A stretch of DNA of 64,000 nt from Mucilaginibacter terrenus (GCF_003432065.1 NZ_QWDE01000001.1:186001-250000); one strand, 5' to 3'; positions 18,148 to 28,312 are shown, counted from the stretch's first letter. Made by a program: numbers and translations. The notes: generated from the sequence alone by a model not told the origin.

Positions 18148-19997
18148 TTGCTTAGTTCTATTACCAGGGCGGTTTTTGCAGGGATGTTTAGCTGCTTTAA
18201 ATTACCCAGTTTTTCGTGAGTTATAATGTTAGTGCCAGTTGTAAAACCAGTTGTGCGCTCCTTAAAGTCTTCAGCATTTGAAACAGCATCTTTTTCGCCG
18301 CCGTTATAGGTTATCATAACGGTTTTTTGCGCATCGTACCTAAAGTAGGTGTAAATGCCATTTCGCGGTATGTATTGCATAAGCTTGCCGGTTTGCAGCG
18401 CTGGTGTGGTTTTACGATAGTTGGCCAGGGTACGCACATAATTAAAAGCTTCGTTTTCCTGTTTATCACGACCATCAGCGGTGAACTTATCTTTTCTGTC
18501 GCCAGCCCATCCGCCGGAAAAATCTTCACGAACAAGCCCGTCCGGGTTGGAATAGCCTTTCATTAATATTTCATCGCCGTAGTACATTTGCGGTACACCG
18601 CGCATAGTTAACAGCATGGCCATACCAGATTTAAACTTTGTAAAATCTTCATTCACCACAGAGTAGAACCTGCTCATATCATGATTGTCCAAAAAAATTG
18701 TATTGCGCGTGGCGTCCTGATACATAAAATCCTGTGCTACAATATTGTACAACCTGTTCACGCCATCTGTCCATCCTTCTTTTCCATTTAATGCTTCGGT
18801 AATAGCGTCTTTGATCTGCGCGTCGGTAATGCCGGGTAACTGAGTGTCAAAGCCACGGTTTACTGTATTTCCTTGTGTGAAATACGCCTGGTTAGCAACA
18901 GACCATACCAATGTTTCACCAAAGATGGAAAGGTGAGGAAACTCTGCTTTTATTTTCCTGGCCCAGTCTGCCATGTATGCAGCGTCATTGTAAGGGTAAG
19001 TGTCCAGTCTTAATCCATCTATACCAGCGTATTCTATCCACCATATGTGGTTTTGCGTAAGATAGTTTTGCACGTAAGGGTTGCTTTGGTTTACATCAGC
19101 CATGCGTTTGTCAAACCATCCATCCAGCATCTGCTTTTTGTCAGCAGCAGCACCATGTGGGTCCATCACTGCAGCATCACGGAAGTTAGAATTTGTGTAT
19201 TTAGGCCATTGGTGCACCCAGCTTTTCATCGGCATATCTTGTATAAGCCAGCTTTCGGTGCCAATATGGTTGTGTACGAGGTCTTTTATCACTTTTAATC
19301 CCATCGCGTGGCTTTTGGCAACATAAGTTTTAAATAACTCGTTGGTGCCAAAACGCCTGTCTATTTTATAGTAATCTGTAACGGCGTAGCCATGGTAAGA
19401 TGCATGCGGCTCATCGTTCTCTATCTCGGGTGTCATCCATATTGCAGTTACACCTAAGTCTTTGAGGTAGGGGAGGTGGTTGATTAACCCTTGTATATCT
19501 CCGCCGTGACGAGAATACATCGAATCTCGGTGCAGCCCTGTTTCTAACATGCCTGGTACCACATCGTTAGACGGATCACCATTTGAAAAACGATCGGGCA
19601 TCAGCAGATATATCAAATCTTTATTGGTTACTCCTTGCGCCCATTGTCCTGATTTATTTCGCTGCTTAAGCTCATAGGTGTAAACCACATCTTTTTTCCC
19701 AGCTTGCTTAAAGGTGATAGGGAATTTGCCCGGGCGGGTTGCCGCGCCAATGTTAAGATCAAGAAACAAGTAATTGCTATTCTCTACTTTATGCACTGCA
19801 GTAAGTTTCACCCCCGGATAGCTTAAGCTCACAGCACTTGCAGATATTTTGTCACCATGTACTATAAGCTGTACTTTAGGATTCTTGAAACCTACCCACC
19901 AAAAAGCAGGTTCTATCCGTTCAAGGGCAGGAATTTGCGCCAGCAGGCAGCCTGACAATAACAAAAAGGTCAGCGTAATATTAAACCTTAATTTCAT
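18144..19997 (-). CDS. Cyclomaltodextrinase/neopullulanase-like GH13 (SusA-type)
   Basis: A 617-residue exported enzyme. The N-terminal domain (IEPAFWWVGFKNPKVQLIV) is the CDase N-terminal beta domain, followed by YLLMPDRFSNGDPSNDV at the barrel start. Active-site regions are IKDLVHNHIG (I), GLRLDTYPY (II), IFGETLVWS (III) and FLDNHDMSRF (IV), with a short C-terminal beta domain. The leader contains LSGC at residues 14-17 but also a possible signal peptidase I site at LLAQ, so lipid attachment is uncertain. It should degrade cyclic or linear maltodextrins in the periplasm, like SusA. Confidence 0.92.
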   Translation of the reverse strand: MKLRFNITLTFLLLSGCLLAQIPALERIEPAFWWVGFKNPKVQLIVHGDKISASAVSLSYPGVKLTAVHKVENSNYLFLDLNIGAATRPGKFPITFKQAGKKDVVYTYELKQRNKSGQWAQGVTNKDLIYLLMPDRFSNGDPSNDVVPGMLETGLHRDSMYSRHGGDIQGLINHLPYLKDLGVTAIWMTPEIENDEPHASYHGYAVTDYYKIDRRFGTNELFKTYVAKSHAMGLKVIKDLVHNHIGTESWLIQDMPMKSWVHQWPKYTNSNFRDAAVMDPHGAAADKKQMLDGWFDKRMADVNQSNPYVQNYLTQNHIWWIEYAGIDGLRLDTYPYNDAAYMADWARKIKAEFPHLSIFGETLVWSVANQAYFTQGNTVNRGFDTQLPGITDAQIKDAITEALNGKEGWTDGVNRLYNIVAQDFMYQDATRNTIFLDNHDMSRFYSVVNEDFTKFKSGMAMLLTMRGVPQMYYGDEILMKGYSNPDGLVREDFSGGWAGDRKDKFTADGRDKQENEAFNYVRTLANYRKTTPALQTGKLMQYIPRNGIYTYFRYDAQKTVMITYNGGEKDAVSNAEDFKERTTGFTTGTNIITHEKLGNLKQLNIPAKTALVIELSK

Positions 19998-20025
19998 AAT
20001 GGTGTAAGTTAAGAACCGGAATAAT

Positions 20026-20056
20026 AAAAGGCCAGCCTACTTTAAAAGGCCAGCCT
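20026..20056. repeat. 13-bp direct repeat after susE
   Basis: AAAAGGCCAGCCT occurs twice (20026-20038 and 20044-20056) in the 66-base gap after the susE stop. On the minus strand each copy ends in TTTT. It may be an mRNA processing or partial termination signal between susE and the enzyme genes, but no stable single hairpin is evident. Confidence 0.4.
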
Positions 20057-20063
20057 TAGCGTA

Positions 20064-21125
20064 CTACTGTTTTACCAGTGTGTACGCAGCTTTCGCGTTA
20101 TCTGTGCCGATTGGCGTGAACGTGAATTTATAAGTTCCATTTGTTGCAACCGGGATATCGTCGGAGTTGCTCGATGCCAGAGTTGCGCCGTCCGCGCCAG
20201 TTTTAGGAACGCCGTAGCTGGTTCCCCAATCGTGATTTTTTCTTACTTTGAAGTGCCCTGTCGAAATAAGCGGAAGAGTGATTTCCCAAGCGCGTGTACC
20301 GTTGTTAAACTTCATATCAGTATCGCTGCCCCATCCACCGGCTGTTGCGTCGCCTATCAGGCTGTAGTAAGCATCAACGGCTACCATTGTAATCGTTTTT
20401 GCATTTAAATCTACCGTTACAAAGTACTGACCTACACCAGGTGCACTTATGTTCCCTCCGGATGTGCTAATTGCGCTGCCGCTAACTATACCATAAGCAA
20501 CATCCCATTTCTTTTCAGGTGTTATCTTAAAATCTAAATTACCAGTAGTGAAGTTTATTATACCCGTATAAATGCCATTGCCTGTTGCAGATTGCAAGCT
20601 ATCGGCAGTTGGTGGGTTCCAGCCCTGATAAGCACCCGGCACATAAACGTAAGACACCAAGGCGAACGGAGTAGCGGTAATTGTAACTACATTTGAGTAA
20701 GCAATGTTACCCGGAGTAGTTGAGCTTAAAGATGATTTTAACCGCATTTCTATTTGCGCAGCAGCACCACTTGGCATATTCATGGCTAAAAGCAAATTAT
20801 TGAAGTCTTGTACGGTATAGGTTTTGGTTAACGCGCCAGTTGCTAATGCGACTTCTGTTGGAGAAGCAAAGTTAGTGCCCTTAGCCGCAATTTGCAGGGT
20901 GTTGGTTACCGCCGCTTTGTACCCATAATCTTGCGGGCTGGCTGTTATGGTAATTGCTGTTTGGGTTAAATTAGCTTTTGAAAGTGCCGGGCTGGTTGTT
21001 GAAGCCGCTAAGGCACCCCCAGTGGCTGGTTGTGCTGTAACCCGTACTTCATCTTTTTTGCATGATGCCAGCACAAATACGGCAAGGCAGCTGAATGCTA
21101 AAAATTTGGTAATGATTCTTTTCAT
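20064..21125 (-). CDS. susE: SusE-type outer-membrane starch-binding lipoprotein
   Basis: A 353-residue lipoprotein (lipobox VLASC near residue 20, then KKDEV). The N-terminal domain (LTQTAITITASPQDYGYKAA) matches the SusE domain, followed by TLQIAAKGTNF-type strands. The C-terminal part holds two CBM-like repeats with YVYVPGAYQGWNP and WGSDTDMKFNNGT, the pattern of starch-binding SusE/SusF domains. It would sit at the cell surface and bind alpha-glucan. It is the third gene of the operon; a GC-rich imperfect hairpin lies in the 74-base gap to susD (about 21169-21189). Confidence 0.88.
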   Translation of the reverse strand: MKRIITKFLAFSCLAVFVLASCKKDEVRVTAQPATGGALAASTTSPALSKANLTQTAITITASPQDYGYKAAVTNTLQIAAKGTNFASPTEVALATGALTKTYTVQDFNNLLLAMNMPSGAAAQIEMRLKSSLSSTTPGNIAYSNVVTITATPFALVSYVYVPGAYQGWNPPTADSLQSATGNGIYTGIINFTTGNLDFKITPEKKWDVAYGIVSGSAISTSGGNISAPGVGQYFVTVDLNAKTITMVAVDAYYSLIGDATAGGWGSDTDMKFNNGTRAWEITLPLISTGHFKVRKNHDWGTSYGVPKTGADGATLASSNSDDIPVATNGTYKFTFTPIGTDNAKAAYTLVKQ

Positions 21126-21199
21126 TGTAAAATCTTGTTTGAATACGTTTAAATTATAGCAGTATTACGGGCCTGGCAATGCCGGGCCTGTAAGTTGTT

Positions 21200-22780
21200 T
21201 TAGTAACCCGGATTTTGTTTTAGTGTAGGGTTGGCTGTAATATCGTCTGTTGGGATAGGGTAGATGTTCCTGAAGTCTTCTACACTTTTACCGTTGGCAA
21301 CACCACCTTTAAATGGCCACAGGTAAGTGCCTGTGGTAAATTTACCGAAACGAATAAGGTCAGTGCGGCGGAAACCTTCCCAATACAGCTCGCGTGCCCT
21401 TTCGTCCAAGATAAAATCCAGCGAAATAGAGGTTACGTTGCCGCTTGTATTGCCATAAGCACGTGTGCGGATATTGTTAACATAAGTTAACGCATTACCT
21501 AAATTACCGCCAGCGCCTCCGCGCAAAACGGCTTCTGCGTAAATAAGATACACCTCTGACAGACGGAAAAGTGGAAAGTCAACATCAGCAAAATCAAGGC
21601 TTTGGCCGGCTGCGCCTGAACGGTTAACGTTGCGGTACTTGGTAACGGCAAAGCCATCGGTAAATGCACCCTGATCTTTAATCTCTAAGTTCTGGCCGTT
21701 AGTGTAGAACTGTGCGCGTTTGTCTGCAGCTCCTGTATAATCAGGGAAAAGGTTGGGCAGGTTCTTGGTAGTACGTGCGCCACCCCAACCGCCACTGATA
21801 CCGAAGTTGCTGGCAGATTCTGAGCCGCCAACCGGTGCGTGGGTCAGGAAAGTTGTACCGCCGTAGCTTTGGGTGCGTAAGCCATCATAATTAATAGTAA
21901 AGATGTTTTCGCTGGTGTTTTGCTGATTGTCGGCAAGCATTAACCACTGATAATTGCTTATAAGTGAGTAACCGGAACCAATAACTTTGTTGGCATAAGT
22001 AATAGCGTCATCAAATCTTTTTGTGCCAGTATAAACTTCGGCATTCAAATAAAGCCTGGCTAGTAAAGCCCAATCAGCAGCCTGGTCGGCACGGCCGTAT
22101 TCATTTGATTTTGGCGCAGCTAATGTTGGTTCTATGGCTTTCAATTCCGATTCAACATAATTGAAGAGCGTTTTGCGATCTGCTTGTTTAGGTACGGTAA
22201 CACCTATTAGGTCACTTTCTGTAACCAATGGTACTGAACCATAGAGGTCAAGCAAAACCCAGTATTGAAATGCCCTAAGGAAACGAGCCTCAGCACTGAA
22301 CCTGCGGATTTTATCTGCGTCCTCTCCGGAGATACCGCGGCTGCTTAACTGGTCATCGGCAGATTGCCTGATGAATTCGTTAGCCAGCGTGATTTGGTAC
22401 AAACTACGGTAATAAAGGCCTTTCAGGAAAGGATTGGCTGCAGACCAGTTCATGTTATGGAAGTCCTGTATGCCTACATCGCCCCAGGCAATTACAGCTT
22501 CGTCTGTGCTTAGTTCTTGCGCTTTCCAATAAAGGCGTAAAAAGTCTGATGTACCCTCGTCTATGCCTTGTACGTCGCCGTTACCGGCAGGGCCCTGGTT
22601 ACCTGTTAAGGCAAAGGAGCCGTAAACTTTGGCAAATGCCTGTTTGTAACCGTCGGCATTTTTGTAAACCGTTGCCGAGGTGATGTCGTTTGTTGGCAGT
22701 AAATCGAGTTTTTTGTCACACGAAAATACACTGCCTGTAAGCACTGTAATTGTAAATGCTTTTAAAAAGTTCTTTTTCAT
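21200..22780 (-). CDS. susD: SusD/RagB family starch-binding lipoprotein
   Basis: A 526-residue lipoprotein (lipobox VFSC at about residue 21, then DKKLDLLPTN). Helical TPR-type SusD features include FSAEARFLRAFQYWVLLDLY and the C-terminal FILDERARELYWEGFRRTDL followed by RNIYPIPTDDI, all typical of SusD_RagB. It forms the lid of the SusC transporter and binds oligosaccharide at the surface. It lies 40 bases after susC. The starch assignment comes from the neighbouring GH13 genes and SusR. Confidence 0.95.
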   Translation of the reverse strand: MKKNFLKAFTITVLTGSVFSCDKKLDLLPTNDITSATVYKNADGYKQAFAKVYGSFALTGNQGPAGNGDVQGIDEGTSDFLRLYWKAQELSTDEAVIAWGDVGIQDFHNMNWSAANPFLKGLYYRSLYQITLANEFIRQSADDQLSSRGISGEDADKIRRFSAEARFLRAFQYWVLLDLYGSVPLVTESDLIGVTVPKQADRKTLFNYVESELKAIEPTLAAPKSNEYGRADQAADWALLARLYLNAEVYTGTKRFDDAITYANKVIGSGYSLISNYQWLMLADNQQNTSENIFTINYDGLRTQSYGGTTFLTHAPVGGSESASNFGISGGWGGARTTKNLPNLFPDYTGAADKRAQFYTNGQNLEIKDQGAFTDGFAVTKYRNVNRSGAAGQSLDFADVDFPLFRLSEVYLIYAEAVLRGGAGGNLGNALTYVNNIRTRAYGNTSGNVTSISLDFILDERARELYWEGFRRTDLIRFGKFTTGTYLWPFKGGVANGKSVEDFRNIYPIPTDDITANPTLKQNPGY

Positions 22781-22820
22781 ATCGCTTATTATTAGCTGTA
22801 TACGTTAATATACGATTGAG

Positions 22821-25800
22821 TTAAAATTTCAGGTTTACGCCTAGTACGTAAGTACGCGGGCGTGGGTAAATGTTATTATCTATACCACCGTTTACTTCCG
22901 GATCTACCCCTTTATATTTGGTGATAGTAAACACGTTTTGCACGTTGCCACTTACGCTAAGCTGTGCAGAGCCGCCTAGTATTTTACCAAAGTTGTAACC
23001 AAGGCTCGCATTGTCCATCTTCACGAATGATGCATTCTGGATGTAGTAATCAGATAAAACATTTTTATCGTTTGCACCTATCAGGCCACTTTCCAATACA
23101 TTGGTGGAGCCGTTATTTAAATAACCAAGCGGATTAAGAATGCTGTTTCTGGTACCTGTACTTGAATAAACGTTATTGTAGGCATAGTTACCTACGTTAG
23201 CACGCATTACTACAGCAAGATTGAAGTTGCGGTAGCTAACATTACTGGAGAAACCGAATATATACTTAGGATCCGGCTGTTTGTATAGATACAGGTCTTT
23301 ATCATTAATAGATCCATCACCGTTTCTGTCTACGTACACGTTATCTAACGGTTTACCATCTGTACCATACACCTGCTGGTAAACGTAGTATGCACCACGA
23401 GGCTGACCAACAATAATACGCTGTACGCTAGAGCCTGTTCCGCCTGATACACCGCCAGACGCAATCCCCGTACTGTTAGGATCATTTACGAAAGTTAACT
23501 TTGTAATTTTGTTTTGGTTGTAAGTGGCGTTAAAGGCAACATCCCAGGCTACATCTTTACTTCTCACCACTTGTGCATTTAACGATACCTCGATACCCTT
23601 ATTGGTCATGGTACCAACGTTGGTAACAAATGTATTAGAGAACCCTGCACCCGCAGCTACGTTAACTGGTGCCAAAAGGTCTTTGGTCTCTTTGTAATAG
23701 GCATCGATGCTACCCGTTAAGCGTCCGCCAAGGAAACCGAAATCGATACCTGCATTTGTGGTAGCACTCTGTTCCCATTTACGTTTAGGGTCATAAGCAA
23801 TCGGGCGGTATAACTGGTAAAATGTATTACCGAACTGGTACGAAGCGGTTTGTGAACTAAGTGAATAATATGGTGTGTAAGCGTAGTTGGATAAACCATC
23901 CTGCTGACCGGTTAAACCATAGCCAACACGCAGTTTCAGATCAGAAAATAATGTATTGTCTTTCAGGAAAGACTCTTCTTTAATTTTCCAGGCCAGCGCA
24001 CCTGAAGGGAATACCGCGTAACGGTTTAACGGGCTAAACCTTGATGAACCATCACGACGGATAGTACCTGTTAACAGGTATTTATTGGCAATTGTTAAGT
24101 TTAAACGGCCGTAGTAAGACAACAAACGGTTGCGTGGAATATCAAACGGATAAGTTGGGCTTGATACAACTGTACCGTCTGTTGTAAGATCCGGGTAATT
24201 GGTTATCGTAGTTTTGTAATCGTAATAAGCGTAACCAGCTACCGCATCAATCCGTGTATCAATGGCCTTAACTTCTTTAACATAGTTTAAGTAGCCCTCA
24301 AATGTGGTATTTAATACTTTGTTGTTATACTGGTTGTTTACACCACTATGTAATACGTTGTTGGCGTCTTTATACCTCCTGAAGCTTGATGCAGCAAAAT
24401 CAGGCTGTACAATTGTACCCTTACCTTCAGATGCGTCGTAGCCAAAGTTTACGTTGGCATGCAGATCAGGCAGAAAGTGAAATTTATAATCTAACTGCAG
24501 GTTACCAATACTTCTTTTTACATCGCTTTTGTCTTCACGTTCTTCTAACAAACCTACCGGGTTGCGTGGTGCAAGCTGTTTAAGGCCTGTTGCCGATGAA
24601 GGGTCGCTGTCTAAGTATTCAAAATAGCCACCGTAGTTAGTGTTGCCTGACAACACAGGTTTAGTAGGGTCGAAACTTATGGCAGCACCTATTGCACCCT
24701 GGTTGGCAAAGCGCGCTTTGCTTGCGGTACCCCTCACGTTAAAATCGATTTTCAAATGATTATCGAACAGTTTTGGAGACAAGTTAATAGAAGCTGAAGC
24801 CCTGTTTAAGTAGCCGGTTCGTAGAATTCCCTTCTGATCCAAATACCCAACAGAGATTCGGTATGGCAGATTTTTTAACCCGCCGGATACGCTCAGATTA
24901 TTGTCGTTGCTGATAGCGGTTTGATAGATCTCTTTTTGCCAGTTTGTACTTTCTGTACCTAAAAGGCCCTGGAAGGTTGCATTACCGTTAGCTTTTACAT
25001 AATCCCTCAGCTGATCTGCAGACAGTACACTTACTTCTTTGGTAAGTACCGAAGCGGAAACCTGGGTATTTAAATTTACTACCGGCTTGCCTGTCGCGCC
25101 TCTTTTGGTGGTGATGATAATTACACCGTTAGATGCCCTTGAACCATAAATGGCAGTTGCTGACGCATCTTTTAACACGGTAAAAGTTTCAATATCGTTC
25201 GGGTTGATCAGCGTTAATGCGTTAGGGGCACCGGCAATACCGTCGTTGCTTAACTGTACACCGTCCACTACAATCAGCGGATCGTTGCTGGCGCTGATAG
25301 ATGCCCCACCGCGTACACGGATGGTACTACCTGCGCCTGGTGCGCCACCGTTTGGCGTTATGGATACACCTGCTACCTTACCGGCAATTAATTGCTCGGG
25401 CGACGTAATGTTACCTGTTTGGAAATCTTTTGAACTCACTGTTGTAACAGCGCCCGTAAGATCTTTCTTTTTAACGGTACCATAGCCGATGACCACAATC
25501 TCGTTCAGTGATTTTGATGATGGTTGTAAAGAAAAATTGACTGTAGCATTATCTGTACCAACAGTTACACTTTGAGGTGCAGATGTATAGCCGATAAAGC
25601 TGGCTGTTAAGGTGTAAGTACCCGGCGCCACTCCGTTTATCTTGTAAATGCCATTCAGATCAGCAGCACCGGCCATAGTGGTGCCAGAAATAAGTACGGT
25701 TGCACCTGTTAACGGCTGGTTGTTCTCGTCAACCACTTTACCGGTAATGCTTCTTGTTTGCGCAAATATCGCTTGCGATATCAGCATCACTGCAAAAAGG

Positions 25801-25832
25801 AGCAAATACTTCTTTAGGTAATTGTTTCTCAT
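22821..25832 (-). CDS. susC: SusC/RagA family TonB-dependent transporter (starch)
   Basis: A 1003-residue outer-membrane transporter. It has a signal peptide, a carboxypeptidase-regulatory-like domain (ITGKVVDENNQPLTGATVLI), a TonB-box/plug region (LNEIVVIGYGTVKKKDLTGA, then GSRASNGVIIITTKRG) and a long beta barrel ending in LGVNLKF with a terminal Phe. With SusD it imports maltodextrins using TonB energy. It heads the structural operon and is preceded by a 640-base regulatory region and then susR. Confidence 0.96.
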   Translation of the reverse strand: MRNNYLKKYLLLFAVMLISQAIFAQTRSITGKVVDENNQPLTGATVLISGTTMAGAADLNGIYKINGVAPGTYTLTASFIGYTSAPQSVTVGTDNATVNFSLQPSSKSLNEIVVIGYGTVKKKDLTGAVTTVSSKDFQTGNITSPEQLIAGKVAGVSITPNGGAPGAGSTIRVRGGASISASNDPLIVVDGVQLSNDGIAGAPNALTLINPNDIETFTVLKDASATAIYGSRASNGVIIITTKRGATGKPVVNLNTQVSASVLTKEVSVLSADQLRDYVKANGNATFQGLLGTESTNWQKEIYQTAISNDNNLSVSGGLKNLPYRISVGYLDQKGILRTGYLNRASASINLSPKLFDNHLKIDFNVRGTASKARFANQGAIGAAISFDPTKPVLSGNTNYGGYFEYLDSDPSSATGLKQLAPRNPVGLLEEREDKSDVKRSIGNLQLDYKFHFLPDLHANVNFGYDASEGKGTIVQPDFAASSFRRYKDANNVLHSGVNNQYNNKVLNTTFEGYLNYVKEVKAIDTRIDAVAGYAYYDYKTTITNYPDLTTDGTVVSSPTYPFDIPRNRLLSYYGRLNLTIANKYLLTGTIRRDGSSRFSPLNRYAVFPSGALAWKIKEESFLKDNTLFSDLKLRVGYGLTGQQDGLSNYAYTPYYSLSSQTASYQFGNTFYQLYRPIAYDPKRKWEQSATTNAGIDFGFLGGRLTGSIDAYYKETKDLLAPVNVAAGAGFSNTFVTNVGTMTNKGIEVSLNAQVVRSKDVAWDVAFNATYNQNKITKLTFVNDPNSTGIASGGVSGGTGSSVQRIIVGQPRGAYYVYQQVYGTDGKPLDNVYVDRNGDGSINDKDLYLYKQPDPKYIFGFSSNVSYRNFNLAVVMRANVGNYAYNNVYSSTGTRNSILNPLGYLNNGSTNVLESGLIGANDKNVLSDYYIQNASFVKMDNASLGYNFGKILGGSAQLSVSGNVQNVFTITKYKGVDPEVNGGIDNNIYPRPRTYVLGVNLKF

Positions 25833-26473
25833 TTAATTTTAAGTTGGTTAATAGTTTAAATTGGTTGCTTTTAATTACAGCCATCAATTGCTTAAAGGCT
25901 GCACGGTTGTTATCGTATTAATAATTTTTGTTGATCAATATTTATTTACAGACTTTCCAATCGGCCCGGCAATTCATAAAGTATGTGTATTGCCAATGGC
26001 CATAACTAGTGCCTATATGATTAGATCAACTGTTATGCAAGCAGAAATTTTTGCTATGCAGATAAATTATAATTGGTTTGTTTTCGAAGAGTATCCAGTG
26101 TTAACGGGATGATTTGCTTCGCTGATACAAATTAAATGAGCTGAAAAACGGTAAGCTATTTATTTACATAAAATTTAATAAAAAGGCGATTTGTTTAAAT
26201 TTATAGTATTGATAATCAATAATATAAATTTTAAAAATCTGCAAAAATTTAACGGCTGTAGCATATTTCAATACACGAAGCATGTTTAAAAATCGATTTC
26301 CATGCGATAGGAGGGGTCGAAAAGAGCTAAATTTAGAAGATCTAACTTGTAGCCATAAACCTCAACTTGTATAAGGCTTATAAAAAGGGAAGTAAGAAAG
26401 GAAGTATTTTACCTTAGTGTATTAAGTACGGAAAGTAGTACCGGTTTTGCTCCTGATTGGAGAAGTTGCATTG
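25833..26473. other. Long regulatory gap between susR and susC
   Basis: About 640 bases, very AT-rich, with no convincing gene. An 83-codon plus-strand frame (25861-26112) is not protein-like. This region must hold the susC promoter. Two ATCAA/TTGAT palindromes (25931-25938 and 26207-26221) are the best operator candidates. The length suggests a long 5' untranslated leader or several binding sites. Confidence 0.5.
26207..26221. promoter_or_regulatory. Palindrome upstream of susC, candidate SusR operator
   Basis: TATTGATAATCAATA is a perfect 15-bp palindrome in the regulatory gap. A related TTGATCAA palindrome lies at 25931-25938, closer to susC. Position and symmetry suggest a regulator site; SusR binding is inference. 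Confidence 0.35.
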
Positions 26474-28072
26474 TTAGTTTTTTGCGCCCGTGTCAACGGC
26501 TTTAATTGCCATTATTCGCTGGTCAAATTCGTCACCATGGATGAGTGCCTTGGCTTTAATTCGCATTTTGTATACGTAGATGGTCTTCTCTGAGTACTCC
26601 AGTATTTTTGCGATCGTCTCTGTGTCTGTAATTCCCATTCGCATTAAAGCGAATATCCTCAGGTCGGTAGTAAGTACCTCATGCTCTTTCGGCCATATTT
26701 GGTTCTCCTTTTTAAAGAGAGTGTTAAACTCTTCAACAAAGTTTGGGAAGATTTTTAAGAAAACCTGGTCGAAGGTGTTAAACAGCGTTTCCCGTTCTTT
26801 TTTTATGTTGATGTTGTTAGCCATCAACTGTATATCCTCATACCGTTTTGCAGGTAATTTTGTATCTACAGAACGTTTGATGCGTTCCAGTTGGAGGATG
26901 TATCCTGATATTACATTGAAAAAATAGCCAATATAGTCTTCCTTGATTTTGGTGCCTTCTATAAGCTTTTCGTTCACCCGCTCTATTACCCGCTCTTTTG
27001 CTTTCAGTTTTTTATTTCGCTTATATAAAAGGACAGAAATTACCACAACAGCTACTGCTAAAGCAGTAATCATGCTAAGGCTCCTTATATATAAGCGTTC
27101 TTCACGTTCTATAAACAAAAGTTTTTCGGAGGCTACCATGGGCAGTAACGAACCAATCTGGGTTTTTCGCTGCCTGGCACCATAAAATTCTGCATCGTCA
27201 AGCGCATGCTCAAGCGCTACGTAGGCGTTTTTTATGTCGCCCTTTTTGTATAATATTTCGGCCAGCCAAAATAATGCAATGGTTTCTTTGGTAGACGAGC
27301 GAATGTCACTTATGGTTGCACGTATAAGCAACGCGATGCTTTTATCGGGCTGCGACATGCTTTGGTACACGTTACTTAAGGTAGATTCTACAATTGCATC
27401 CTGGTGTTCGGTAAGCTTCTTCGACTTTAGGAGTTGGTAGAATATTGTTGCCGCAGAGTCATTCAACCCGTTCTTGTATTTTTTGTATCCGGAAAGATAT
27501 AAGTTATCGTAAGAGCCGGGTTTACTTAAAGCTATGGCCGAATCAATATACTTATTTGCCAGTGAGGTATAAACAGGTGTATAATGCTTGTCGTTATTAT
27601 AAGTAGCCAGGTCATAATAGGCGCGCATGGTTATGGAATAATATTCCATTTTAACGGAACTTTCCAGGCTTTTTACGTTAATACCCCGCATGCTCTCGAA
27701 GGTTTCCTTAAACATTCCCGACGACAGCAGGATAAAGCCCATCTTTATTTTACTAAAATCTTCTTTGGACTTGTCGTGAAGTGATTGGCTTAATGACAGT
27801 AACTTGTTAGCATAAACGTAAGCTGAGTCGTACTGATAAGATTTGTACTCGTCATATAGCTTATTACAAACCTCAAACTGGCCGTTAAGATCACTAGCGG
27901 GTAATTGCCGGAGCGTGGTTTTAATAACCTGAATTTGCTCTTCTTTTTTTTTATCGTAAGCGTGTTTTTTGCTAAACTCTGTCTTTAACTCATCAAAAAG
28001 CTCACCGTTGCCGTTGTCGGCAAACAGTACAAATGGTAAAAGACTGAAAATAAAGAGCAATAATCCTCTCAT
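26474..28072 (-). CDS. susR: SusR-like membrane-bound transcriptional regulator (DUF6377)
   Basis: A protein of about 532 residues from the ATG at 28072 (an ATG ten codons earlier is open, but 28072 gives a clean signal peptide MRGLLLFIFSLLPFVLFADN). The large N-terminal part is helical and TPR-like and would face the periplasm. One membrane span lies near residues 330-350 (SMITALAVAVVVISVLLYKR), followed by a cytoplasmic coiled coil. The C-terminus has ILEYSEKTIYVYKMRIKAKA, a LuxR-like helix-turn-helix. This layout and length match SusR, which activates sus genes when maltose is sensed. It lies directly upstream of susC on the same strand. Confidence 0.85.
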   Translation of the reverse strand: MRGLLLFIFSLLPFVLFADNGNGELFDELKTEFSKKHAYDKKKEEQIQVIKTTLRQLPASDLNGQFEVCNKLYDEYKSYQYDSAYVYANKLLSLSQSLHDKSKEDFSKIKMGFILLSSGMFKETFESMRGINVKSLESSVKMEYYSITMRAYYDLATYNNDKHYTPVYTSLANKYIDSAIALSKPGSYDNLYLSGYKKYKNGLNDSAATIFYQLLKSKKLTEHQDAIVESTLSNVYQSMSQPDKSIALLIRATISDIRSSTKETIALFWLAEILYKKGDIKNAYVALEHALDDAEFYGARQRKTQIGSLLPMVASEKLLFIEREERLYIRSLSMITALAVAVVVISVLLYKRNKKLKAKERVIERVNEKLIEGTKIKEDYIGYFFNVISGYILQLERIKRSVDTKLPAKRYEDIQLMANNINIKKERETLFNTFDQVFLKIFPNFVEEFNTLFKKENQIWPKEHEVLTTDLRIFALMRMGITDTETIAKILEYSEKTIYVYKMRIKAKALIHGDEFDQRIMAIKAVDTGAKN

Positions 28073-28285
28073 AATCAACAACAAGCCAGTGTCGCCTGGC
28101 AATCGAAAAAGTAAACTAATATAACACCTTTATACAACATAAATCAGCATCAGTTTAGTGCGCTGGTAAGTTATGCAATTAGGTACTTACTCTACAATGA
28201 ATACGTGAGTTTACAGTTAGGACGAGCTTTGCGAAAGTAGTGCTGTAAATGTGTCAATAATTACAACGGAGTATATAAAGCAAAA

Positions 28286-28312
28286 AGGGCTGCATTTATA
28301 TAATGCAGCCCT
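28286..28312 (-). terminator. Intrinsic terminator of the alkaline-phosphatase-family gene
   Basis: AGGGCTGCATT and AATGCAGCCCT form a perfect 11-bp stem with a 5-nt loop, 35 bases past the stop codon. A TTTTTG run follows on the minus strand. It separates the SusC/D-phosphatase unit from susR. Confidence 0.85.

Noticed and set aside
21169-21189. Terminator between susD and susE
   Set aside because: The stem has wobble pairs on the plus strand that become C-A mismatches in the actual minus-strand RNA and there is no T-run, so it is weak as a terminator.
25861-26112. 83-codon plus-strand frame upstream of susC
   Set aside because: No ribosome-binding context, no domain, and it lies in the AT-rich control region of the starch locus.
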